Assembly (NCBI GenBank): GCA_036874045.1
Contig: CM072340.1
Span: forward strand, 20,263,001-20,327,000
Reading direction: 5' to 3'
Length of the DNA stretch: 64,000 bases
DNA from: Cymodocea nodosa
Taxonomy: Eukaryota > Streptophyta > Magnoliopsida > Alismatales > Cymodoceaceae
Under the pieces are notes generated by a model. It was not told the origin of the DNA. It did not search any database and worked only from the letters and a program-made list of their open reading frames with translations. The position numbers and the translations under genes are program-made. Of the stretch, positions 57,971 to 64,000 are shown piece by piece; the first letter of the stretch is position 1, and each line of letters starts with the position of its first letter.

Positions 57971-60900
57971 GAAAATGAATTTTTACATGTTTAGAAATTT
58001 AATTTCTCTGAGAAATTAAATTCTAATATACACAAACAAATATCTTTATTGTTTAAAATATGACGAAAAAAATTTTCAATTCTGTTAAATTTTAAGTGTA
58101 CAAACCTATCTAAAGGTTTGATCATCTTACGTTACGTCATTCTCACCGATAACTTATGTTAAGAATACAGGAGGTTTGAAAGAATAGCTATTCAAGGAGA
58201 AGATTGCGTGTGATTTGCCTTGAACAAGGTCTCAAGGCTTTTCAAGAAAGACAATTCAAGGTCTCAAGTAAAAGTCCAAACAAAGATTCTTTAGATTTGT
58301 TGTAGGTCTCATAGATTTTCACAAAAAGCTACTAGTTATTTTACCTCTGTATGTTGATATTTTATTAATATGTAGTGACTCTGAAGGAACTAATGAGAAC
58401 AAGGGTATCAAAAGAACACATTTTCCCACCAAAATTAAAAGAAAAAGACTGAAGTCTTCCAAACTTTGAACATGCCTGTGTAAAATGCACGTTAGCTTTG
58501 TTTCAGGGGAAACATGTACTTGACTTTCTTCAAGAACTTAAAATGGTGAATATATAGAATGCAAAAGAGGTTGATGAATAAATAAGGAAGAAGTCATGTT
58601 CAAAAATAGGAAAATATTCAACTCCTTTCCATACATGGTAGTCAAGTAAGAGTCAATATCTTTTTTGGAATTCCAATAATATCCTTACAATATAGCAAAA
58701 ATAATTACCATATTCTTAAAAGACATATTTTTCAATTATTTTGAAATTAATCTTCAATCAAATAAATGTATCAAATCAACTTTGAACTCATACATACATT
58801 GAAGTATTTTCATGAAAAATAAAATATGATAAAGATATTATATAGAATAATTTTCTATATAAAATTAGAAATGCTTAAACTGAAACAATAAGAAAAGCTT
58901 TATGGTATCTTCCAAAAAACTACCTTTTTTTTTTTTTTCCAACGTCCAATGTTTTGTTTTTAGATACAAATCTTCTTATTCGTGACATCTTCCTCAAATT
59001 TTATTCTAATTTAACCCAAGAGGAACGAACCATTAACGCTGTAAAAAAACAAACAAGATGTCATAATTGTTCACTTCAAATGGAACTCTACTTTTTTTTT
59101 TAAAAAAAAAAAAAGAAGAAAAGACTTTTACTCTTGAGGGAACTTTAAAATTCAACCATTAATGTTATAAACTTCATTGTACAGCTAAATTTGGATATAA
59201 ATTCAAATCTTTAAATTTATATTTAGGATTCAATTTCGCATGAGTATAAAAAAATGTTAAAAGTCCACCGTCCAAGGGAGGCGGTGGGGGGGGTTAACGT
59301 CATGTCTGATGTCTGTCTGGGGCTCCTCCGGCGCTCTTGAGTTGACTACTCGTGAATTTGGTCAACATGTGTTGGCGCTTCGATTGATACGCGTCGACAG
59401 CAGAAGGTGATGGTATCGGGTGTTGTCGTGAAGATGAGGAGGAGAATGAAGAATGAGACGGTGCGCGCTGGAAAGGGGGAACCGGATCTTCGGATCATAG
59501 ATCAAACGGAGAATTAGAAACGACAGAAGGTTGGATATTAATTAAAGCTCCCTCCTTCTTCGGTCTACAGCCTGTTTACATTCCTCGTTCGTGTTCTCGT
59601 TCCTTGCTTTTTGTTTGATTACGTAATTTATAATGGGATTAATAGTTGTACTCCTTGCTCCTTATCTTCACCTTCTTCTTTTTTCAGCTGTGATTTTTTT
59701 TCTTTTGTAGCCATACTTTGTTGATCTGGATCTATACTCACGTAAGTTTGAATCTACAATCAGACAACCAGTGAAAGGATCGTTTATCAACCAGTGATGT
59801 TGTGTTTACTGGTTGCAAATTTCAATTAGCTTGAGTCTTTCTTTTGAAAGGATATAATTAAGAGAAGAGAATAATGTTACTGTAGGAACTCAAATATTTG
59901 TTACTGTGGATGTTGTACTCATTTTTTTTGTTTCTTCCATTCTCCTTCGCACCAGTATTCTTCACTTGCATTTTTTTACCTTCTGCTTAATTATGCGATT
60001 CATGACAAAGATCGATAATTGTATTAATCTTTGTTTCTTATTTTCGCTTGTACTTGCGCTTCCTTCTCTTATCCTTTTACTTAAACTTTTACTTTTAGTC
60101 TGTGCCTTTAGCTCTCTACTTGACCGTGAATTCCTGCAAAAAACATGCTTTTACTGTGGGTTGAATGTAGGTGAATTTAGATCTTCAATGTGAAATTCTT
60201 TTAATTAATTTTAGTACTTCATTTAAGTACGTACTGCTCTTTAATTTATATTTAAAGATCTAACTTCTCTAATTCCTTGGAATTAATTACAGCTAGATGG
60301 CATTACAGAAGAAGATTGGATAATTAGTTGGCTGACAGGTGCTTTCTCTAATTCCTTGTTATCGCCCTATCGCGTTCCACATGCCTCCTGCTCTTGCTTT
60401 TGATATGAGAAAGGAGAAAGGAATCAGAGAAACTCGTCATATATTGTTCAAGACTTTGGCGAAGCATGATGAGATGGGGGGAGCTTTTGGCACGTGGGTT
60501 GGTTTACCACATGATGCTCATCATCTCCCTCGGCTTTGTCCAAAACCTGCATGTTCTGCAATATATTGGGCCATCCATCAACATATATATATATATATTG
60601 AGGAAGAAAAATAGACCACTTGCGGCTCTAGTTGTTCGGCCGGCAAGATGGAGAATACTTTGGCAAGAACATGGGAAAAAGAGATTGGAGAGTTATAATT
60701 TGATTAATATGGCAGCTTACCTTAACCTGTTTAGTGACTTAGCTACCCGGCCGTATGGGGCGGGTGTTCAGTTAATTTTCCAAACCATGCATGAAAAATG
60801 TCATTTTTAATTATTAGATGATCATAAATTTATGATAATTTTTTAAAATTAAATTACGTACTGGTCCTTGATCTAACTGTCCCAAAAGGCATCAATTTTG

Positions 60901-62065
60901 TTAATTTTCAGCCATTGATTAATTTTTACATGAAGAAACACCAATGAATAAGGTTCAAATTTTAATGGGCAGTGCATAATTATATACACTATAGATTAAC
61001 TCTCTTCGTAATTATTTTTATTCTTAAAAATAAGATAAGCTAAAAAAATTTAAGTGTTAAAGACAGGTCTATTAATAGAGTGATTAGGAGTCTATATTGT
61101 TTTGTTGGTTCACAAATTAAAGTCCTTGTTTTATAAACCAAGCACACCTTTGTTTTTTTTTTTTTTTTCAATATTGTTAAACCAATATATGCATGCTTTC
61201 ATACAGATTAAAACCCCCCACTGAGTTAAATATACAAGATCTTTTTTATTTTCATCCCATGGGAAAAAGCATGGTAACAAGTTCTATCAATAAAGATCGC
61301 CAACAAAAATCATTAAATTAAATGTGTAAAGACATGCTCTAAAACTTGCCAACCAGTACCTGTGATCCAGAGAACAGTAGAAACCCAGGCCATGTGAGGA
61401 AGAAGGATGGGGACGGGAAGGGAGGACAGAGATATCAAAGGAAGAGAAGTCCATGGCAACCAAAGATGTTGAAAATTGACCCACTTGTGTTTTTGTCCAT
61501 CTGAAAAATTAATGGGAAGGCAGATATCTTAGTTTGCTTATTTTAGTTCTGAAGAGATTAATAAGAAGCCTGCATGTGTATTTTTGATGAGTTTTACCTG
61601 ATAAGCCTAAGAATACATTAGGCTCTCTCCTTTATTATATCAAACCAACAAATTGCATGCTCTACATCTGCACCAATGGATCAAGGAAAGAGTTTTGACA
61701 TTAGATCTAAATACTCCAAATTTATCCATCAATATTTGATATGTAATCATTTAAGATCGAATGAACGAGCCCTTTTTGTAAAAAACACTAGGAATAAAAG
61801 AGAAAAGGACCGTGAAGAAAATGGAACAGAATGAAAGAAAGACAAGAGAACATCAACATGTATGTATGCTAACAAATTTAAAATATGAGGCACCCAAGAA
61901 TTTTCCTCCCTCAGTTCTCTTTTAGAAGATGGAAGCACCTATCCTAAAAATAATTGGTGCGGGAGGAATCTTAAGATCCGAGATGATCAGAAAAACTTAG
62001 AAAAATAAAACTTGCATGATCATTAATTGGTGACCATGGTGAAGTGGGTTCAGGAGCAATAAAGA

Positions 62066-62070
<5 letters not shown>
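57971..62070. other. Long intergenic region upstream of the PIN gene
   Basis: No protein domain was recognised on either strand. A GC-richer island lies at about 59270-59540, followed by a pyrimidine-rich stretch. A short perfect inverted repeat caaccagt/actggttg lies at about 59789-59815. Another GC-richer stretch lies at about 60340-60640. These could belong to a non-coding transcript or a degraded gene. The rest is AT-rich. Confidence 0.4.

Positions 62071-62100
<30 letters not shown>
62071..62100. repeat. (GA)15 microsatellite upstream of the PIN gene
   Basis: Uninterrupted GA dinucleotide run of 30 bases, about 690 bases before the PIN start codon. Confidence 0.95.
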
Positions 62101-62103
<3 letters not shown>

Positions 62104-62790
62104 GTATCAAGATTAAAGGTATACCTGCTTTCATTGATTTGAAAAATTAGCTCAATGAATTGTATTGGAATCAATTAAATATGGGGGAGGGAAAGGATGT
62201 TGTGGGAGTTATTAGGGTATTGGGTGAAAAATCAGAGAGATTATTGATATACATGGGTTAGGTCAGGTTAGTTTTGATTTTACTTTTATAGTTGAAAATT
62301 TTCCCCAATTTTTAAGGTTAATATTAATTCTGAATAGTTCAATTAATTAGAGCAAAGTATTTAATTTGTAGTTTTCATTTGACTTTAAATTTTGATGAAT
62401 ATAAAAATTATTATTAAAAAAAAATATTTTAAAGGTAACTGCCTTATTTATTGCACTTCATTTTAGCTTACATCGAAGAAACATAAATATAATAGTTTAA
62501 TTAATTAACAAGAAAACATATTTTTTTATCATGATCAAATTAACGTAAAAAATGTAAATTAAAAAAAAAAAGTTTTAAATTAATGACAATAAATTATTCG
62601 ACAAAATATTAGTTGACAAAATTCAAATATCAAAGAAAAACCAGTTTAAATCATGGCGGAATTAAGTTAAGCATCCCAATCTGCAACCTCCAGAATCCCA
62701 CCAATATCCCAACAGGTCTGATTGGCAGCTCATGTTTTGTTCCGACCATCTCCGATATTCCTCTGGGTCGACAGCCGCCACCCGCCGGAG

Positions 62791-64000
62791 ATGATCACCG
62801 GGAACGACCTCTACACCGTTCTGGCGGCGGTGGTGCCGCTGTACGTGGCGATGATGCTGGCGTACGGGTCGGTCCGGTGGTGGAAGATCTTCACTCCGGA
62901 CCAATGCTCCGGCATCAACCGCTTCGTCGCCATCTTCGCCGTCCCGCTTCTGTCCTTCCACTTCATCTCCACCAACGACCCCTACGCCATGAACCTTCGC
63001 TTCATCGCGGCCGACACCCTGCAGAAGATCATCATGCTCGTCGTCCTGACGGGATGGGTGCGCCTGACGCGGTCCGGCACGCTCGATTGGCTCATCACCA
63101 TTTTTTCCCTGTCCACCTTGCCCAACACCCTCGTCATGGGCATCCCCCTCCTCATCGCCATGTATGGCACCTACGCCGGCATCCTTATGGTCCAGGTGGT
63201 GGTCCTCCAGTGCATCATATGGTACACGGTCCTCCTCTTCCTCTTCGAGTATCGTGCGGCAAAGATGCTTATCATCGAGCAGTTCCCCGACACGGCGGCG
63301 TCCATTGTATCCTTCAAGGTCGAGTCCGACGTCGTGTCGCTCGACGGCGGTAACGAGTACCTCCAGGCAGATGCTGAGGTCGGACACGACGGGAAACTCC
63401 ACGTTACGGTGAGGAAGTCCACCTCTTCCAGACGATCTATTTCGATGATGACGCCGAGACCGTCGAATCTCACCGGAGCGGAGATCTACAGCCTGAGCAC
63501 GTCCAAGAATCCCACTCCACGAGGGTCCAACTTCAACCACGCCGACTTCTATTCAATGATGGGGTCGAGGCCGTCGAACTTCGTCCCAGCAGATCTCTAC
63601 TCCGTGCAGTCTACCTCGCGTGGTCCTACCCCTCGGCCATCGAACTTCGACGAAAACCAAAGGTCTCCGCCGCGGTTCACCCAGTATCCTGCACCAAATC
63701 CAGAGATCTCCTCCTCCGCCGCTCCCGACGCTATTGGTGGAAGCTCTGTCGCTGGTGGGAAAAATTCAAGCATGTTCAAGCAGCAGCACAACCATGACTC
63801 AAAAGAGCTGCATATGTTCGTGTGGAGCTCCAGTGCTTCTCCCGTCTCTGATGGCGCCGGAGGACTCCATGTGCTCGGCGGTACCGAGTTTGGATCACCG
63901 GAGCAAGGCGGAGTTCCGGACCGCAGTGGCGCCAAGGAGATTCACATGCTCGTTCCCGCTGAACTTCCTCACTCCAAAGGTACTCAGACTCAAGTACAAT
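62791..64000 (+). CDS. PIN1-like: PIN-FORMED auxin efflux carrier, long-loop type, first exon (3' end outside window)
   Basis: Plasma-membrane carrier that exports auxin and sets its direction of flow. The frame is open from ATG 62791 to the window end; a likely exon 1 donor (aaag/gtactc) lies at 63980, giving 396 full codons. The start [20 protein letters not shown] is characteristic, and helices 1-5 follow: [50 protein letters not shown] and [20 protein letters not shown]. The long cytosolic loop then carries three TPRxSN motifs ([24 protein letters not shown]), the known PINOID/D6PK-type phosphosites of canonical PINs, and [16 protein letters not shown]. The second half (helices 6-10) is beyond the window. 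The exon is strongly GC-rich. Confidence 0.95.
   Translation, partial: MITGNDLYTVLAAVVPLYVAMMLAYGSVRWWKIFTPDQCSGINRFVAIFAVPLLSFHFISTNDPYAMNLRFIAADTLQKIIMLVVLTGWVRLTRSGTLDWLITIFSLSTLPNTLVMGIPLLIAMYGTYAGILMVQVVVLQCIIWYTVLLFLFEYRAAKMLIIEQFPDTAASIVSFKVESDVVSLDGGNEYLQADAEVGHDGKLHVTVRKSTSSRRSISMMTPRPSNLTGAEIYSLSTSKNPTPRGSNFNHADFYSMMGSRPSNFVPADLYSVQSTSRGPTPRPSNFDENQRSPPRFTQYPAPNPEISSSAAPDAIGGSSVAGGKNSSMFKQQHNHDSKELHMFVWSSSASPVSDGAGGLHVLGGTEFGSPEQGGVPDRSGAKEIHMLVPAELPHSKGTQTQVQ

Noticed and set aside
57516..57994. Three overlapping open frames over the minisatellite
   Set aside because: All are produced by the repeat unit and show only repetitive residues.
60440..60560. Possible microRNA hairpin (sequence with ggcacgtggg and gatgctcatcatc)
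   Set aside because: I could not pair the arms into a plausible precursor and no known plant microRNA sequence matches.
60339..60810. Short open frames in the PIN upstream region
   Set aside because: No recognisable domain and no consistent gene structure; one ends in a simple TA repeat.
62613..63353. 246-codon plus frame and 292-codon minus frame over the PIN exon
   Set aside because: Both are shadows of the GC-rich PIN frame that starts at 62791 and has clear helices and TPRxSN motifs.

Overview
This is nuclear DNA from a flowering plant. Genes are split by canonical GT-AG introns, several introns are kilobases long and filled with decayed transposable elements, and the protein set is plant-specific (PIN auxin carrier, DYW-type PPR protein, MIZU-KUSSEI1-like protein, ascorbate-type cytochrome b561). 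GC-rich exons such as the PIN exon, the MIZ1-like gene and the 5' part of SURF6 lie in very AT-rich surroundings, which suggests a monocot. The species cannot be named from the sequence alone.

Layout: (1) 1-5744 (+) is the 3' part of a SIN3-like co-repressor gene with a 3-kb repeat-bearing intron. (2) 5.7-10.7 kb is gene-poor. (3) 10678-11700 (-) is an intronless SURF6-like nucleolar protein gene. (4) 12.3-13.6 kb (-) is an L1-type LINE remnant. (5) 14763-15680 (+) is a MIZ1-like (DUF617) gene. (6) 17946-27128 (+) is a DECAPPING5/LSM14 gene whose sixth intron carries an RTE-type LINE remnant. (7) 27741-33021 is a 5.28-kb PIF/Harbinger transposon with both ends, a TGA target-site duplication and two degenerate minus-strand genes. 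(8) 35367-37425 (+) is a universal-stress-protein-like gene. (9) 38940-45878 (+) is a BED-finger hAT-transposase-derived gene with a uORF-bearing leader and a Copia remnant in an intron. (10) 46244-48157 (-) is an intronless DYW-type PPR gene, divergent from (11) 48864-56277 (+), a cytochrome b561 gene. The 6.5-kb second intron of that gene holds a large imperfect inverted repeat and an antisense Ty3/gypsy gag-protease remnant. (12) 56.3-62.8 kb is AT-rich, with a GC-rich degenerate minisatellite and other non-coding sequence. (13) 62791 to the window end (+) is the first exon of a long-loop PIN auxin efflux carrier.

The genes form no operon or cluster. They are unrelated housekeeping and developmental genes: chromatin repression, ribosome biogenesis, mRNA decapping, organelle RNA editing, transmembrane electron transfer and auxin transport. 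The most unusual structures are in the non-genic DNA: the roughly 730-750 bp inverted repeat inside the cytochrome b561 intron, the Harbinger element with its subterminal motif array, and the AT-rich/GC-rich blocks at 7.8-8.7 and 56.7-58.1 kb that resemble it in layout. No RNA gene, CRISPR array or prokaryotic-type feature was recognised.
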